This document shows, one piece after another, positions 1 to 10,753 of a DNA stretch of 64,000 nt. The translations under genes were made by a program, and so were the position numbers. This DNA is from Enterobacter mori. GTDB taxonomy: Bacteria; Pseudomonadota; Gammaproteobacteria; Enterobacterales; Enterobacteriaceae. Positions within the stretch are counted from its first letter, which is position 1, and each line of letters begins with the position of its first letter. The notes beneath the pieces are model-generated. The model ran no database searches. It saw nothing but the letters and a program-made list of their open reading frames with translations, and had not been told where the DNA came from. The stretch covers positions 3,286,001 through 3,350,000 of the forward strand of contig NZ_CP104285.1 in assembly GCF_025244905.1 (NCBI RefSeq). The letters run 5' to 3'.

Positions 1-1
1 G

Positions 2-691
2 GGCCAGGGGAACAATCGCCAGGCGGTCAGTGATTTTATTCGCCAACAGTATGGCCAGACTGCCCTGAGCCAGCTCACGCCCGATCAGCTCAAAACCGTG
101 TTGACGCTGCTGCAAACTAATCAGCTGTCGATTCCACAGCCTCAGCAGCGCCCGGCGACCGAGCGTCCGCTGCTGCCTGCCGAGCACAACACGCTCAAGC
201 AGATGGTGACCAAACTGGCCGCCGCTACCGGCGAGTCGACAAAACTCATCTGGCAATCCATGCTGGAGCTGTCCGACGTGAAAAGCGGCGAGTTGATCCC
301 GGCCAGACAGTTTACGCATCTGGTCACCTGGCTGCAGGCGCGCCAGACGCTCAGCACGCAAACTACCCCTACCCTGCACACGGTTCAGGCAGCATTGAAA
401 CAACCGCTCGAACCGCACGAGTTTGAGGCGGTTCGGGATTATGTCCAGCAGACCTGGCAGGCCACGCCACAAACGGTGCTGACCACCGCGCAGGTGCAGG
501 ATATATTGAATCAGATCTTTGTCCGTCGCGCCGAGCGCGAAGGCGGCATTCCTGAAGCACGGAACATTCAGCCGATTTACAGCCCGCTGTTTGCGCCAGT
601 CGTCGAGACGTTCAGAACGCTCTCTGCGCGTCCGGGGTTGATGTTTATTGCGTTGCTGATTGCGCTGGCGATTTTCTGGCTGGTTGCTTAA
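2..691 (+). CDS. flk: Flk, flagellar assembly regulator (C-terminal part; 5' end outside window)
   Basis: The reading frame is open from the first bases of the window and ends at 691, giving about 229 residues of what is normally a protein of roughly 330. The visible part is rich in Gln, Thr and Pro and ends in a single hydrophobic segment (about the last 20 residues, ending AIFWLVA) that fits a C-terminal membrane anchor. In Salmonella and E. coli, Flk is an inner-membrane protein that prevents premature hook-protein/FlgM secretion during flagellar assembly. Its position next to yfcJ and fabB matches E. coli. An internal ATG at 98 is not the start, because coding sequence continues upstream of it. 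Confidence 0.88.
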   Translation, partial: GQGNNRQAVSDFIRQQYGQTALSQLTPDQLKTVLTLLQTNQLSIPQPQQRPATERPLLPAEHNTLKQMVTKLAAATGESTKLIWQSMLELSDVKSGELIPARQFTHLVTWLQARQTLSTQTTPTLHTVQAALKQPLEPHEFEAVRDYVQQTWQATPQTVLTTAQVQDILNQIFVRRAEREGGIPEARNIQPIYSPLFAPVVETFRTLSARPGLMFIALLIALAIFWLVA

Positions 692-694
692 AAC

Positions 695-770
695 TGCCGG
701 GTGGCGGCTACGCCTTACCCGGCCTACGGTTCGTCCGGTTGTAGGCCCGGTAAGCGAAGCGCCACCGGGC
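695..770. repeat. Pair of REP/PU elements (BIME) between flk and yfcJ
   Basis: Two inverted GC-rich palindromic units, beginning GCCGGGTGGCGGCTACGCC and ending GCGCCACCGGGC, are separated by a short linker. This is the usual enterobacterial REP layout in an intergenic space between convergent genes (flk rightward, yfcJ leftward). Such elements commonly stabilise mRNA 3' ends. Confidence 0.85.
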
Positions 771-776
771 ATAAAA

Positions 777-1955
777 CTACGATCTGCGAAACGCCACCAG
801 CGTCACCACAATCCCCACTACCGCTGAAACGGCCCCGGCAAGAAATACCGACGGATAGCCAAAGGATGTCGCCAGCAGTCCCGCCAGCGGCGCAGTGACC
901 CCGTAGGAGATATCCTGAAACGCGGCATACCCACCGAGCGCGGTGCCGCGCACCTGCGGGGCCACGCGTTTCACCACCTCAACGCCAAGCGCCGGGAAAA
1001 TCAGCGAACAGCCGCAGCCGGTCAGCGCCGCCCCCAGCAGCGCAACGTAGGCATTGGGCGCCTGCCAGAGCAGCAGCAGACCCACGGTCTCAATGACCAG
1101 CGAGGCCACCGCCACCTTCACGCCGCCGAAGCGATCCGGCATCCAGCCAAAGAGCACGCGCATCAGCACAAACGCGCCGCCAAACGCGGTGAGCGTAAAG
1201 CCCGCCATCGCCCAGCCACGGCTCATAAAGTACAGGGAGACGAAGGTACCAATCACCGCAAAACCCACGCCCTGCAGCGCCAGGCCGAGACCCGGCTGCC
1301 AGATTTGGCCGACGACGCTCCACAGGGATGGGCGTTCGCCTTTATGGGCCGGGACTTTTCGCACTGAACCATTAAATGCCCACGCCAGCAGCGGCAGCAC
1401 CATGGTGGTACACGCCAGTGCCGCAAAACCAAACTTGCTGTGGATCAGCAGTCCCAGCGGAGCACCTGCTGCCAGAGCACCGTAGATGGCCATCCCGTTC
1501 CACGACATGACCTTGCCCGAACGCGCAGGGCCAACCAGCCCCATCCCCCAGGTCAGGGTACCGGTCAGCAGTTGGCTTTCACCAAAGCCAAGGATTAAAC
1601 GGCCCAGCACCAGCAGCGCAAATTTATACGCGGCGTCTACCGGCAGGAGCGCGGCCAGCAGCCATGCGCCGCCCGCCAGGCCGCAGGCAAACATGCCCTG
1701 TAACGCCGAGCGTTTTGCACCGTGCTGATCCGCCAGGCGTCCGGCGTAACCGCGGGTTAAAACCGTGGCTAAAAACTGAATGCCCACGGCAATGCCGACC
1801 AGGGTGTTGCCATAGCCCAGTTCCTGATGAACAAACAGCGGGATCACCGGCAGCGGCAGGCCAACGGTCATGTAAGTAAGAAATACCGCAAAAGCGATGC
1901 GGAACAGCGAGGTGTTCCCGGACGTGGCGTTTTTTTCTGAGGTTACGGCCGTCAT
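777..1955 (-). CDS. yfcJ: YfcJ, major facilitator superfamily transporter
   Basis: The 392-residue protein has about twelve hydrophobic segments and the MFS loop 2-3 signature [14 protein letters not shown] near residues 70-85. Length and sequence match E. coli YfcJ, an MFS permease of the YhhS/YfcJ type whose substrate is not firmly known; arabinose-type efflux has been suggested for the subfamily. It lies downstream of fabB on the same strand, separated from it by a terminator, so it probably has its own promoter. Confidence 0.93.
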   Translation of the reverse strand: MTAVTSEKNATSGNTSLFRIAFAVFLTYMTVGLPLPVIPLFVHQELGYGNTLVGIAVGIQFLATVLTRGYAGRLADQHGAKRSALQGMFACGLAGGAWLLAALLPVDAAYKFALLVLGRLILGFGESQLLTGTLTWGMGLVGPARSGKVMSWNGMAIYGALAAGAPLGLLIHSKFGFAALACTTMVLPLLAWAFNGSVRKVPAHKGERPSLWSVVGQIWQPGLGLALQGVGFAVIGTFVSLYFMSRGWAMAGFTLTAFGGAFVLMRVLFGWMPDRFGGVKVAVASLVIETVGLLLLWQAPNAYVALLGAALTGCGCSLIFPALGVEVVKRVAPQVRGTALGGYAAFQDISYGVTAPLAGLLATSFGYPSVFLAGAVSAVVGIVVTLVAFRRS

Positions 1956-1977
1956 GCATAACTCCGAATTCAGGCAT

Positions 1978-2001
1978 AAAAAAGGGAGCCATCAGGCTCC
2001 C
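1978..2001 (-). terminator. Rho-independent terminator after fabB
   Basis: A 7-bp stem GGGAGCC/GGCTCCC with a four-base loop is followed on the minus strand by a run of T. It lies between the fabB stop codon (2023) and the yfcJ start (1955). Confidence 0.85.
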
Positions 2002-2022
2002 TTCTACTATACATTCAAACGC

Positions 2023-3240
2023 TTATGCTTTCAGCTTACGCATTACTAGCGTGGCGTTGGTGCCGCCGAAACCGAAGCTGTTGGACATAACGGTCGTCAG
2101 CGTCGCATCCGTTGGTTTGGTTACGATGTTCAGACCAGCAGCCTGCTCATCCAGCTCTTCCACGTTGATGCTTGGCGCGATAAAGCCGTGTTCGAGCATC
2201 AGCAGAGAGTAGATCGCTTCCTGCACGCCAGCCGCACCCAGAGAGTGACCGGTCATGGCTTTGGTTGCAGAGATCGCCGGGCTCTTATCCGCGAAGACTT
2301 CGCGGATCGCACCCAGCTCTTTCACGTCGCCTACTGGAGTAGACGTACCGTGGGAGTTCAGGTAGTCGATTGGGGTATCAACGCCGTGCATCGCCATCTT
2401 CATGCAGCGCACTGCGCCTTCGCCGGATGGAGCAACCATGTCTGCACCGTCGGAGGTTGCGCCATAGCCAACGATCTCAGCATAGATATGAGCGCCGCGA
2501 GCCAGAGCGTGTTCCAGCTCTTCAACCACAACCATACCGCCGCCGCCCGCGATAACGAAACCGTCGCGGTGTGCGTCATAGGTACGGGACGCTTTATCTG
2601 GCGTCTCGTTGTATTTGGTGGACAGTGCGCCCATCGCGTCGAACTCACAGGCCATTTCCCAGCCCAGCTCTTCGCCGCCGCCAGCAAATACGATGTCCTG
2701 TTTACCCAGCTGGATTTGCTCAACCGCGTTACCGATGCAGTGTGCGGAAGTCGCACAGGCGGAGCTGATGGAGTAGTTTACGCCGTGAATTTTGAACGGT
2801 GTTGCCAGGCAGGCAGAAACGGCTGAACCCATCGCCTTGGTCACAACGTACGGACCTACTGCTTTCAGGCCGCGTGGGCTGCGCATTGCGTCCGCACCGA
2901 ATACCTGCGCTTTAGACGAACCACCGGAACCGGCAATCAGACCAACACGCGGGTTGTTCTGATAAACGTCTTCGCTCAGGCCAGCATCAGCAATCGCTTC
3001 CTGCATGGAAAGATAGGCGTAAATAGAGGCATCGTTCATGAAACGAACCACTTTACGGTCGATCAAACCGGTGGTGTCCAGTTTGACGTTACCCCATACG
3101 TGGCTACGCATTCCCGAATCTTTAAACTCTTCAGAGAAAGTGATCCCGGAGCGTCCTTCACGCAGAGATGCCAGGACTTCCTGCTGGTTATTACCGATGC
3201 TGGAAACGATGCCCAGGCCAGTAATCACTGCACGTTTCAT
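2023..3240 (-). CDS. fabB: Beta-ketoacyl-ACP synthase I
   Basis: FabB condenses acyl-ACP with malonyl-ACP and is needed for elongation of unsaturated fatty acids (cis-3-decenoyl-ACP branch). The 405-residue protein carries the thiolase-fold Cys-His-His triad: Cys in [12 protein letters not shown] (about residue 163), His in [11 protein letters not shown] (about 298) and His in [10 protein letters not shown] (about 333). It is transcribed divergently from mnmC. The upstream region holds a FabR palindrome and a FadR-like site, as expected for dual control by FabR (repressor) and FadR (activator). The start at 3240 ([10 protein letters not shown]) matches the E. coli start. Confidence 0.98.
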   Translation of the reverse strand: MKRAVITGLGIVSSIGNNQQEVLASLREGRSGITFSEEFKDSGMRSHVWGNVKLDTTGLIDRKVVRFMNDASIYAYLSMQEAIADAGLSEDVYQNNPRVGLIAGSGGSSKAQVFGADAMRSPRGLKAVGPYVVTKAMGSAVSACLATPFKIHGVNYSISSACATSAHCIGNAVEQIQLGKQDIVFAGGGEELGWEMACEFDAMGALSTKYNETPDKASRTYDAHRDGFVIAGGGGMVVVEELEHALARGAHIYAEIVGYGATSDGADMVAPSGEGAVRCMKMAMHGVDTPIDYLNSHGTSTPVGDVKELGAIREVFADKSPAISATKAMTGHSLGAAGVQEAIYSLLMLEHGFIAPSINVEELDEQAAGLNIVTKPTDATLTTVMSNSFGFGGTNATLVMRKLKA

Positions 3241-3287
3241 TCAATACCTCTGTAAGTCGCACTATAGTAAGTTTCGAGTCGCACAAT

Positions 3288-3305
3288 AGCGTACACTTGT
3301 ACGCC
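3288..3305. promoter_or_regulatory. FabR operator upstream of fabB
   Basis: AGCGTACACTTGTACGCC is an almost perfect palindrome matching the FabR-type operator (AGCGTACA-NN-TGTNCGCT) known upstream of fabA and fabB. It lies about 50 bases before the fabB start codon. Confidence 0.75.
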
Positions 3306-3306
3306 G

Positions 3307-3323
3307 AACAAGTCCGATCAGAC
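3307..3323 (-). promoter_or_regulatory. Probable FadR activator site of fabB
   Basis: On the minus strand this reads GTCTGATCGGACTTGTT, which resembles the FadR consensus (TGGTC-N-GACCA core) and abuts the FabR palindrome on its promoter-distal side, the arrangement known for E. coli fabB. The match is imperfect, so the assignment rests partly on position. Confidence 0.55.
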
Positions 3324-3398
3324 AATTTCTGAGGAAATTTGCACCGATGGGCTCACATCGTTAAGATCGTGCCACTGCCTGTCAGACGAGTAACTTAC

Positions 3399-5396
3399 GT
3401 GAAACAAAACGCTATACAACCCGCCAACCTCGAATTCAACGCTGAGGGTACACCTGTTTCCCGAGATTTTGATGACGTCTATTTTTCTAATGATAACGGA
3501 CTTGAAGAGACACGTTATGTTTTTCTCGACGGAAACCAGCTCGGCACCCGATTCCCCACGCATCCGCGCAGACTGTTCGTGGTGGCGGAAAGCGGATTCG
3601 GCACCGGGCTCAATTTTCTGACCCTCTGGCAGGCGTTTGATCAGTTTCACGCTGCCCACCCCGAGGCTACGCTCCAAAGATTACATTTCGTCAGTTTTGA
3701 AAAATTTCCGCTCACTTTGCACGATTTGCAGCTTGCACATCAGCGCTGGCCGGAACTGGCAACCTGGGCAGAGCAGCTTCAGGCGCAATGGCCACCGGCC
3801 GTGGGTGGCTGCCATCGTCTGATTCTGGACGGCGGACGCGTTACCCTGGATTTATGGCTGGGCGACATTAACGCGCTTACCGATCAGCTCGACGATTCGA
3901 TGAATCAGAAAGTGGATGCCTGGTTTCTGGACGGTTTTGCCCCCGCCAAAAACCCGGATATGTGGAGTCAGCATCTGTTTAGCGCAATGGCGCGTCTGGC
4001 CCGCCCGGGCGCAACGCTCGCCACCTTCACCTCGGCAGGTTTTGTCCGCCGCGGGCTGCAGGAAGCGGGCTTTACCATGCGTAAAACCAAGGGGTTTGGC
4101 CGCAAGCGCGACATGCTGGTCGGGATGATGGAACAGACATTGACTGTCCCCGCTCAGGCACCGTGGTTTTCCCGTCGCGCCAGTGCAACACGTGAGGTGG
4201 CCCTCATTGGCGGCGGCATTGCCAGCGCCCTGCTCTCGCTCGCCCTTCTGCACCGTGGCTGGCAGGTCACGCTCTACTGCGCCGATGAAGCACCAGCGAC
4301 GGGGGCCTCAGGCAACCGTCAGGGCGCGCTTTATCCTCTGTTGAGCGCGCACGACCCGGCGCTGTTCCAGTTTTTCCCGGCAGCATTTACGTTTGCTCGT
4401 CGTCTGTACGAACTTCTGCCTGTTGATTTTGACCATGACTGGTGCGGCGTGACGCAGCTCGGCTGGGATGAGAAAAGCCAGCAAAAAATCGCGCAAATGC
4501 TGTCCCTGGGCCTGCCTGAAGAAATCGCCCATGCGGTCACTGCGCAGCAGGTTGCTGAAACCGCGGGCGTCGACACCGGCTGCGGCGGCATACAGTATCC
4601 GCTCGGCGGCTGGCTGTGCCCGGCCGACCTGACGGCGGCGGCGATGACCCTGGCCCAGTCACGCGGGCTGACGGTGCACTATGCCCACACCGTGGAATCG
4701 CTTAGTCGGGCAGAATGCTGGAATCTGCGTTTTGCTGATGGCAAAGCGGCGCAGCACGCCAGCGTTGTGCTGGCAAACGGACATAACATCAGCCAGTTTA
4801 TCCAGACAGAAACATTGCCGGTTTATCCGGTCGGTGGCCAGGTTAGCCATATCCCGACCACGCCCGAACTGAGCAAGTTGCGTCAGGTGCTGTGCTATGA
4901 CGGCTATCTGACGCCGCAAAATCCGTCTAACGACCATCACTGCATCGGGGCGAGCTATCATCGTGGCGAAACGGAGATGCGCTACAGCGACGGAGATCAG
5001 CAGCAAAACCGTCAGCGCCTGATTGACTGTTTCCCGAATGCGGCGTGGGCGAAAGAGGTGGACGTCAGCGAGGGAGAAGCCCGCTGCGGCGTGCGCTGCG
5101 CCACGCGTGACCACCTGCCGATGGCGGGGAGCGTGCCTGACTATGAGGCAACGCTTGCGGCCTATCAGGATCTGGCTGAAAACCGGGACACGGCGATAAG
5201 CGCACCGGTGTATCCGGAGCTGTTTATGCTCGGTGGGCTGGGTTCGAGGGGGTTGTGCTCCGCGCCATTGCTGGCTGAGGTGCTGGCTGCCCAGATGAGC
5301 GATGAGCCGCTTCCGCTGGACAGGATTACGCTTGCGGGGCTCAACCCGAATCGATTGTGGGTACGGAAACTGCTGAAGGGCAAGAAGGTTAAGTAG
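3399..5396 (+). CDS. mnmC: Bifunctional tRNA mnm5s2U34 biosynthesis protein MnmC
   Basis: MnmC performs the last two steps of mnm5s2U34 formation in tRNA: FAD-dependent removal of the carboxymethyl group, then SAM-dependent methylation. The N-terminal half holds the methyltransferase domain ([18 protein letters not shown] and [15 protein letters not shown]). The C-terminal half begins with the dinucleotide-binding motif [17 protein letters not shown] (about residue 265) of the FAD oxidoreductase domain. I place the start at GTG 3399, giving 665 residues, because that aligns with the E. coli N-terminus (..[12 protein letters not shown]). The frame is open further upstream to an ATG at 3339, but that stretch is unconserved and runs into the fabB control region. 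Confidence 0.95.
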   Translation: MKQNAIQPANLEFNAEGTPVSRDFDDVYFSNDNGLEETRYVFLDGNQLGTRFPTHPRRLFVVAESGFGTGLNFLTLWQAFDQFHAAHPEATLQRLHFVSFEKFPLTLHDLQLAHQRWPELATWAEQLQAQWPPAVGGCHRLILDGGRVTLDLWLGDINALTDQLDDSMNQKVDAWFLDGFAPAKNPDMWSQHLFSAMARLARPGATLATFTSAGFVRRGLQEAGFTMRKTKGFGRKRDMLVGMMEQTLTVPAQAPWFSRRASATREVALIGGGIASALLSLALLHRGWQVTLYCADEAPATGASGNRQGALYPLLSAHDPALFQFFPAAFTFARRLYELLPVDFDHDWCGVTQLGWDEKSQQKIAQMLSLGLPEEIAHAVTAQQVAETAGVDTGCGGIQYPLGGWLCPADLTAAAMTLAQSRGLTVHYAHTVESLSRAECWNLRFADGKAAQHASVVLANGHNISQFIQTETLPVYPVGGQVSHIPTTPELSKLRQVLCYDGYLTPQNPSNDHHCIGASYHRGETEMRYSDGDQQQNRQRLIDCFPNAAWAKEVDVSEGEARCGVRCATRDHLPMAGSVPDYEATLAAYQDLAENRDTAISAPVYPELFMLGGLGSRGLCSAPLLAEVLAAQMSDEPLPLDRITLAGLNPNRLWVRKLLKGKKVK

Positions 5397-5409
5397 GGCG
5401 CGGTCAAGT

Positions 5410-5445
5410 CCCCTCACCCTGACCCTCTCCCCAAAGGGGAGAGGG
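5410..5445. repeat. Dispersed 36-bp hairpin repeat, copy 1
   Basis: A CCCCTCACCCTGA lead is followed by a perfect 10-bp hairpin CCCTCTCCCC-AAA-GGGGAGAGGG. The same sequence recurs in inverted orientation at 56413-56449 (copy 2). It lies between the convergent genes mnmC and yfcL and could end transcription from either side, although no clear T-run follows it. Confidence 0.8.
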
Positions 5446-5461
5446 AAGAGAAGGCGGCGGC

Positions 5462-5737
5462 TTAGCGTTTAGCCTGCTGGAACAGATTGTCCCACATGCC
5501 CAACACCAGAGACTGGTCGCGCGGAGAGAGTTCCCCGGCCTGAATGGCTTTTTCCAGGCTGCGAGTGACTTCAGCGTGAACAGCATCAGCAGAGTGATCG
5601 TCACCTGCCTCCAGCTCGGCTACCGCCAGTGTCAGGTGACCACGCAGATAACCGCTGGCGAACAGCTCATCATCACTGGCGTGTTCCACCATGTCATCAA
5701 TTAACGCCAGAATGCGTGATTCAAATTCTGCGATCAT
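5462..5737 (-). CDS. yfcL: YfcL family protein
   Basis: A 91-residue acidic protein beginning [19 protein letters not shown], matching E. coli YfcL in length and sequence. Its molecular function is not known. The longer upstream frame, which would start at 5860 inside epmC, is rejected because the conserved protein starts at 5737 with AGGAAAGAAG just ahead. It follows epmC at 13 bp, so the two are probably co-transcribed. Confidence 0.92.
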   Translation of the reverse strand: MIAEFESRILALIDDMVEHASDDELFASGYLRGHLTLAVAELEAGDDHSADAVHAEVTRSLEKAIQAGELSPRDQSLVLGMWDNLFQQAKR

Positions 5738-5750
5738 CTTCTTTCCTCTG

Positions 5751-6296
5751 TTAAATATCTTCCGGCCACGGGAAGCATTCCGCCGTGATTTCCGGCGTGT
5801 GGTAATAATCCTGTAACGCCTTGATAAAACGCGCCGGACGTTCCGGGATGCCTTTTTCAAGGTATTCCATCACCTGCGCATGCACGCGGCGCTGGAAGAC
5901 AATACGGTCTGGCTCGAAGCCGCCTTCAAGGTTGTCACAGCTGACGTTAAACGGATAACCCGCCGCCACGCAAAACAGCCAGTCAAACGCCTGCGGTTTC
6001 ACTTCCACATCTTCGAACTGGCCCTGGGTTGCGGCGTCACGCCCGTCCGGGCAGTACCAGTAACCAAAGTCCACGAGCTCGCGACGCGCTTTCCCCGCGA
6101 TGCACCAGTGCGAAATTTCGTGTAACGCGCTGGCATAATAACCGTGCGCAAAGACGATGCGGTTATACGGAACCTCAGCATCTGCAGGAAGATAGATCGG
6201 TTCGTCGTCGCCTTTAATCAGACGGGTATTAAAATCATCAGCAAAACAGCCATCAAAAATCTCAATCAGCTGTTCGTATTTATGCGTACTGTTCAT
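5751..6296 (-). CDS. epmC: Elongation factor P hydroxylase
   Basis: EpmC (YfcM) hydroxylates the beta-lysylated lysine of elongation factor P, the final step of the EpmA/EpmB/EpmC pathway. The 181-residue protein has a metal-binding HEISHW motif at about residues 59-64 and a conserved [10 protein letters not shown] segment. Its ATG overlaps the end of yfcA at base 6296, consistent with one leftward transcript aroC-mepA-yfcA-epmC-yfcL. Confidence 0.95.
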   Translation of the reverse strand: MNSTHKYEQLIEIFDGCFADDFNTRLIKGDDEPIYLPADAEVPYNRIVFAHGYYASALHEISHWCIAGKARRELVDFGYWYCPDGRDAATQGQFEDVEVKPQAFDWLFCVAAGYPFNVSCDNLEGGFEPDRIVFQRRVHAQVMEYLEKGIPERPARFIKALQDYYHTPEITAECFPWPEDI

Positions 6297-7105
6297 TAGT
6301 TCATCCCCAACCAGGTGAGGATCTCCTGTCCATGGCTGTCATAAAGAAGTTTGGCACTCATCACCGCCGAGACCACAACAATCATCGGACGGATCAGCTT
6401 TTGTCCCTTGCTTAATACCAGACGCGAGCCCGCGCGCGCGCCCAAAAACTGCCCCGCCATCATCACGAACCCGGTTGCCCAGATAACCTTACCGCCGATA
6501 ATAAACAGCAGCAGACCACCGAGATTAGAGGTCGCATTCAGCACTTTAGCGTGAGCGGTAGACTTGGCGAGGTTAAATCCGGCCAGCGTCACGAACGCCA
6601 GCGCGTAAAACGAGCCTGCACCCGGGCCAAAGAAACCGTCGTAAAAACCGACGCAGCCCCCGGCAATGAGCGCAAACGGCAGGCCGTGCAGTCGACGCTG
6701 CCGATCTTCTTCACCCAACTTTGGCATCAGCAAAAAGTACAGCCCGATGCAGATAACCAGGATCGGCAGGATCTGGCGCAAAATATCCGACTGCACGTGC
6801 TGAACCAGCAGCGCGCCCGACGTGGAACCGATAAAGGTCATCAGGATATTGAGCTTCTGGTCGGCCAGGCTCACCACCTTGCGGCGGATAAAATAGAGCG
6901 ACGCCGAGAGCGAGCCGCCGCAGGCCTGCAGCTTATTGGTGGCAAGCGCCTGCGCCGGGCTCATGCCTGCCGCCAGCAGCGCCGGAACCGTCAGTAAACC
7001 GCCCCCACCCGCCAGCGCATCGATAAACCCGGCGAGCATCGCAACAAAAAAGAGCACCGCCAGCAGCAGCGGTGACACCATAAACAGATCGACGAAATTA
7101 TCCAT
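6296..7105 (-). CDS. yfcA: YfcA, TauE/SafE-family membrane transporter
   Basis: A 269-residue inner-membrane protein with about eight hydrophobic segments. It has the glycine-rich family signature AGFIDALAGGGGLLTVPALL near the N-terminus and a repeat of this pattern (GFYDGFFGPGAGSFYALAF) in the second half, typical of the TSUP (TauE/SafE) family of putative sulfur-compound or organic-anion exporters. Substrate unknown. The start codon overlaps the mepA stop by one base (TAATG), indicating translational coupling. Confidence 0.93.
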   Translation of the reverse strand: MDNFVDLFMVSPLLLAVLFFVAMLAGFIDALAGGGGLLTVPALLAAGMSPAQALATNKLQACGGSLSASLYFIRRKVVSLADQKLNILMTFIGSTSGALLVQHVQSDILRQILPILVICIGLYFLLMPKLGEEDRQRRLHGLPFALIAGGCVGFYDGFFGPGAGSFYALAFVTLAGFNLAKSTAHAKVLNATSNLGGLLLFIIGGKVIWATGFVMMAGQFLGARAGSRLVLSKGQKLIRPMIVVVSAVMSAKLLYDSHGQEILTWLGMN

Positions 7106-7929
7106 TAAAGTACATGCTCATCCAGTAGCGCCTGGCAGGAAGGCGGCAACGGAGGCGGTGTCTTCTTCTCAGGCTTAGTGGTTCCAGGCTTCGCCGGTTC
7201 AAACCAGCTTTGCAGTTCATAACCACAACCATCGCCAGGCGGTGGAAGCGGCTGATCTTCACATTCAAGGCTGTTCGCCGGGCAGCGCAGACGAACGTGC
7301 ATATGCGCGCGGTGCTGGAACCACGGGCGTACTTTGCGCAGCCAGTCGCGATCGGTTCCCGCATCAAGGCAGAGCTGCTGCTTGATGGCCGGGTTAACGA
7401 AAATCCGCGTGACGTCGTTATCTTCTGCCGCCAGCTTGATCATGCTGGAGACATCCTGCGTCCACAGGGAGGGCACGACGCGCTTACCGTCGCTCGCGAC
7501 CAAATCCAGCGCCTGCGGTTTCAGCAGCTGCGAAGACGTCCAGCGCGTTTTCGGCAGTTGCAGGAAGATATCGACATCCAGTCCGGTTTGGTGGCTGGCG
7601 TGACCGCCGTTGAAGCGGCCCCCGGCAGGCATCCCCATATCGCCAATCAGCATCGTGCCCAGCCCCAGGTTATGCACCTGATTACCAAGGCGCTGTATAA
7701 ACAGCACCAGATCCGGATGACCGAAATAGCGGCGCTGATCGGTACGCATCACCTGGTAGGTGTCCGACTGCAGCGGAAGTTCCTGCGCGCCCACGATGCA
7801 GCCGTTAGAGAAGGCACCAATGGACTGCGCACTCCCCGCCACCGGGTGGGTGATTTTTTGCCACGGCGTGGCGGCCATAGAGGCTCCACTGGCGAGCAGC
7901 GCCAGCAGAGCAATTGCGGTTTTTTTCAT
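7105..7929 (-). CDS. mepA: Murein DD-endopeptidase MepA (penicillin-insensitive)
   Basis: A periplasmic LAS-type metallopeptidase that cleaves D-Ala-meso-DAP cross-links in peptidoglycan. The 274-residue precursor starts [19 protein letters not shown], a clear signal peptide. Zinc-site motifs are [14 protein letters not shown] (HxxxxxxxD) and HMHVRLRCP. The frame extends upstream to 8052, inside aroC, but the signal peptide fixes the start at 7929, two bases before the aroC stop region. Confidence 0.97.
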   Translation of the reverse strand: MKKTAIALLALLASGASMAATPWQKITHPVAGSAQSIGAFSNGCIVGAQELPLQSDTYQVMRTDQRRYFGHPDLVLFIQRLGNQVHNLGLGTMLIGDMGMPAGGRFNGGHASHQTGLDVDIFLQLPKTRWTSSQLLKPQALDLVASDGKRVVPSLWTQDVSSMIKLAAEDNDVTRIFVNPAIKQQLCLDAGTDRDWLRKVRPWFQHRAHMHVRLRCPANSLECEDQPLPPPGDGCGYELQSWFEPAKPGTTKPEKKTPPPLPPSCQALLDEHVL

Positions 7930-7931
7930 GT

Positions 7932-9017
7932 TTACCAGCGTGGAATGGTGGTCGTCACATCCGCGTTCTGCGCGCGCTGGCGCAGGAAGTGATCCATCAG
8001 CACGATCGCCAGCATCGCTTCTGCGATCGGCACCGCGCGGATCCCCACGCACGGATCGTGACGTCCTTTGGTGATCATCTCAACTTCTTCACCAGAGCGA
8101 TTTATCGTGTGCCCCGGCACGGTAATGCTGGAAGTCGGCTTCAGCGCGATATTAGCAATAATCTGCTGCCCGCTGCTGATACCGCCCAGAATGCCGCCCG
8201 CATGATTGCTCTGGAAGCCCGCCTTCGTGATTTCGTCGCGGTTCTGGCTGCCGCGAAGCTGAACCACGTCAAAACCGTCGCCAATCTCGACGCCCTTCAC
8301 CGCGTTGATGCTCATCAGCGCGTGGGCGATGTCGGCGTCGAGACGGTCGAATACCGGCTCGCCCCAGCCAGCTGGAACGCCGTCAGCCACCACGGTGACT
8401 TTCGCACCAATGGAGTCGCCCTCTTTTTTCAGGCCGCGCATCAGTTCGTCCAGCGCTTCAAGCTTGTCTGCATCCGCGCAAAAGAACGGGTTTTGCTCGA
8501 CCTGGTCCCAGTCTTTGATCGCCAGCGGAATGTCGCCCATCTGGGTCAGACAGCCGCGGATAACGATGCCAAATTTCTGCTGCAGGTATTTCTTGGCAAT
8601 CGCCCCTGCCGCCACGCGCATCGCGGTTTCACGCGCGGAAGAGCGCCCGCCGCCGCGATAGTCGCGGAAGCCATACTTTTGTTCGTAGGTGTAGTCGGCG
8701 TGGCCCGGACGGAAAACGTCTTTGATGGCGCCGTAATCCTGGGAGCGTTGATCGGTATTTTCGATCAGCAGGCCAATGCTGGTCCCGGTGGTGCGCCCTT
8801 CAAAGACGCCGGAAAGAATTTTGACCTGGTCCGGCTCGCGACGCTGCGTGGTGTAGCGAGAGGTGCCCGGACGTCGACGGTCGAGGTCGTGCTGTAAATC
8901 TGCTTCGGTCAATTCGATGCCGGGCGGTACGCCGTCGACAATGCAACCGAGCGCCAACCCGTGCGACTCCCCAAAGGTGGTCACGCGGAATATCTGTCCA
9001 ATACTGTTTCCTGCCAT
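7932..9017 (-). CDS. aroC: Chorismate synthase
   Basis: AroC converts EPSP to chorismate, the last step of the shikimate pathway, using reduced FMN. Signatures visible are [14 protein letters not shown] near the N-terminus, the [13 protein letters not shown] loop and [11 protein letters not shown] choose ATG 9017 (361 residues, MAGNSIGQ), which has GGAG five bases upstream; the GTG at 9020 lies too close to it. The gene follows prmB by about 60 bp on the same strand. Confidence 0.98.
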   Translation of the reverse strand: MAGNSIGQIFRVTTFGESHGLALGCIVDGVPPGIELTEADLQHDLDRRRPGTSRYTTQRREPDQVKILSGVFEGRTTGTSIGLLIENTDQRSQDYGAIKDVFRPGHADYTYEQKYGFRDYRGGGRSSARETAMRVAAGAIAKKYLQQKFGIVIRGCLTQMGDIPLAIKDWDQVEQNPFFCADADKLEALDELMRGLKKEGDSIGAKVTVVADGVPAGWGEPVFDRLDADIAHALMSINAVKGVEIGDGFDVVQLRGSQNRDEITKAGFQSNHAGGILGGISSGQQIIANIALKPTSSITVPGHTINRSGEEVEMITKGRHDPCVGIRAVPIAEAMLAIVLMDHFLRQRAQNADVTTTIPRW

Positions 9018-9077
9018 CACGGCTCCGATGTTGTTGTTTGTGTTTGAGCGTTGTGAAACGGGCCGAAGCCCGCTGGA

Positions 9078-10010
9078 TTAATCTTTATAGATGCTGAAGT
9101 GTTCGCGCGCGTCGAGCAGTTGCGCTTTGGTCAGCATAAAGACGCCGTCACCGCCGTTGTCGAACTCAAGCCAGGTGAACGGCACATCCGGGTACTGCTC
9201 TATCAGATGTACCATGCTGTTGCCCACTTCACAAATCAGAACGCCGTTGTCGGTCAGGTAATCCGGCGCGCAGGCCAAAATGCGGCGGGTCAGCTTCAGG
9301 CCGTCGGAGCCTGATGCCAGGCCCAGCTCCGGCTCATGGCGATATTCGTTTGGCAGATCGGACATGTCTTCCGCATCGACGTACGGCGGGTTAGTGACGA
9401 TCAGATCGTACTGCAGCGTCGGCAGGTCGCGGAACAGGTCAGAGCGAATTGGCGTAACGTGATGGATCAGGCCGTGCTCTTCAATGTTGTGCTCGGTCAC
9501 GGCCAGCGCGTCGGTGGAGATATCAACCGCGTCCACTTCCGCTTCCGGGAAGGCGTAAGCGCAGGCAATGGCGATACAGCCGCTGCCGGTACACATATCC
9601 AGAATGTGCTGAGGCTGATGGTTAATCAGGCCTTCAAAGTGATTATTAATCAGCTCGCCAATCGGCGAGCGCGGCACCAGCACACGTTCATCAACATAGA
9701 ACTCGTGGCCGCAGAACCAGGCTTTGTTGGTCAGGTAGGCGACCGGAATACGCTCGTTCACGCGGCGGATCACGCGCTCAACGATACGGTGTTTTTCGCT
9801 GGAGGTCAGGCGCGCGGTGCGCATGTCTTCCGGAATATCCAGCGGCAGGTAGAGGGACGGTAGCACTAACTGAACGGCCTCATCCCACGGGTTATCGGTA
9901 CCGTGACCGTACCAGATATTGGCGGCGCTGAAGCGGCTAACCGACCAGCGCAACATGTCCTGTATGGTATGCAGCTCGTTTACTGCTTCATCGACAAAAA
10001 TTTTATCCAC
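9078..10010 (-). CDS. prmB: Ribosomal protein L3 N5-glutamine methyltransferase
   Basis: PrmB methylates a glutamine in ribosomal protein L3 using SAM. The 310-residue protein has the SAM-binding motif [17 protein letters not shown] in the middle and the catalytic NPPY motif ([13 protein letters not shown]) characteristic of glutamine/adenine N-methyltransferases. It lies divergently from smrB and upstream of aroC, as in E. coli. Confidence 0.97.
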   Translation of the reverse strand: MDKIFVDEAVNELHTIQDMLRWSVSRFSAANIWYGHGTDNPWDEAVQLVLPSLYLPLDIPEDMRTARLTSSEKHRIVERVIRRVNERIPVAYLTNKAWFCGHEFYVDERVLVPRSPIGELINNHFEGLINHQPQHILDMCTGSGCIAIACAYAFPEAEVDAVDISTDALAVTEHNIEEHGLIHHVTPIRSDLFRDLPTLQYDLIVTNPPYVDAEDMSDLPNEYRHEPELGLASGSDGLKLTRRILACAPDYLTDNGVLICEVGNSMVHLIEQYPDVPFTWLEFDNGGDGVFMLTKAQLLDAREHFSIYKD

Positions 10011-10155
10011 TCTTTCCTCCAGGGCATGCTCGCATAATTTTCGGCGGCTAGTTTGCCATGAAGACGGCGATAAATCAGCAATGACGCGTACCGCTTGAGG
10101 TTAAAAAATGCGTTTAGTCGGGTACACTATCGGAAATACGAGATGAGAATGCCAA

Positions 10156-10707
10156 ATGAAAAAGAAAACATCGCTCAGCGAGGAGGATCAGACACTCTTC
10201 CGCCAGCTGATGACCGGGACGCGTAAAATCACGCAGGACACCATCGTTCATCGTCCTCAGCGCAAAAAAATCAGCGAAGTGCCGGTCAAACGGCTGCTCC
10301 AGGAGCAGGCCGATAACAGCCACTATTTTTCAGATGAATTTCAGCCGCTGCTCAACACGCAGGGGGCTGTGAAGTACGTACGTGAAGACGTCAGCCATTT
10401 TGAGCTGAAAAAGTTACGCCGTGGGGACTATTCACCGGAGCTGTTTCTCGATCTGCACGGGTTAACGCAGATGCAGGCGAAACAGGAGCTGGGGGCGTTG
10501 ATTGCGGCATGTCGTCGCGAACACGTTTTTTGCGCCTGCGTGATGCACGGCCACGGCAAACATATTCTCAAGCAACAGACGCCGCTGTGGCTGGCTCAGC
10601 ATCCACACGTAATGGCGTTTCATCAGGCACCCAAAGAGTACGGCGGAGATGCCGCATTGCTGGTGTTGATTGAAGTCGAGGAATGGCTGCCACCAGAATT
10701 ACCCTGA
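10156..10707 (+). CDS. smrB: Ribosome rescue endonuclease SmrB
   Basis: SmrB (YfcN) cuts mRNA between collided ribosomes. The 183-residue protein carries an N-terminal helical region and a C-terminal Smr domain with the motifs [14 protein letters not shown] (about residues 98-111) and HGHGKHILK (about 132-140). The start [12 protein letters not shown] matches E. coli. In E. coli K-12 the yfcO-yfcV fimbrial cluster follows; here sixA is directly convergent instead. Confidence 0.95.
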   Translation: MKKKTSLSEEDQTLFRQLMTGTRKITQDTIVHRPQRKKISEVPVKRLLQEQADNSHYFSDEFQPLLNTQGAVKYVREDVSHFELKKLRRGDYSPELFLDLHGLTQMQAKQELGALIAACRREHVFCACVMHGHGKHILKQQTPLWLAQHPHVMAFHQAPKEYGGDAALLVLIEVEEWLPPELP

Positions 10708-10753
10708 CAGGATGGCGGGAAGCACATGCCACCCCGCCATATCGCACGTCACG

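Noticed and set aside
777..1955. Long opposite-strand frames under yfcJ, fabB, maeB, ligA and others
   Set aside because: High-GC coding regions give long shadow frames in other phases; none has a recognisable domain or suitable translation start.
5738..5860. N-terminal extension of yfcL (132-residue frame)
   Set aside because: It lies inside epmC in another frame, is unusually Arg/Lys-rich and is not conserved; the ribosome site and conserved protein start at 5737.
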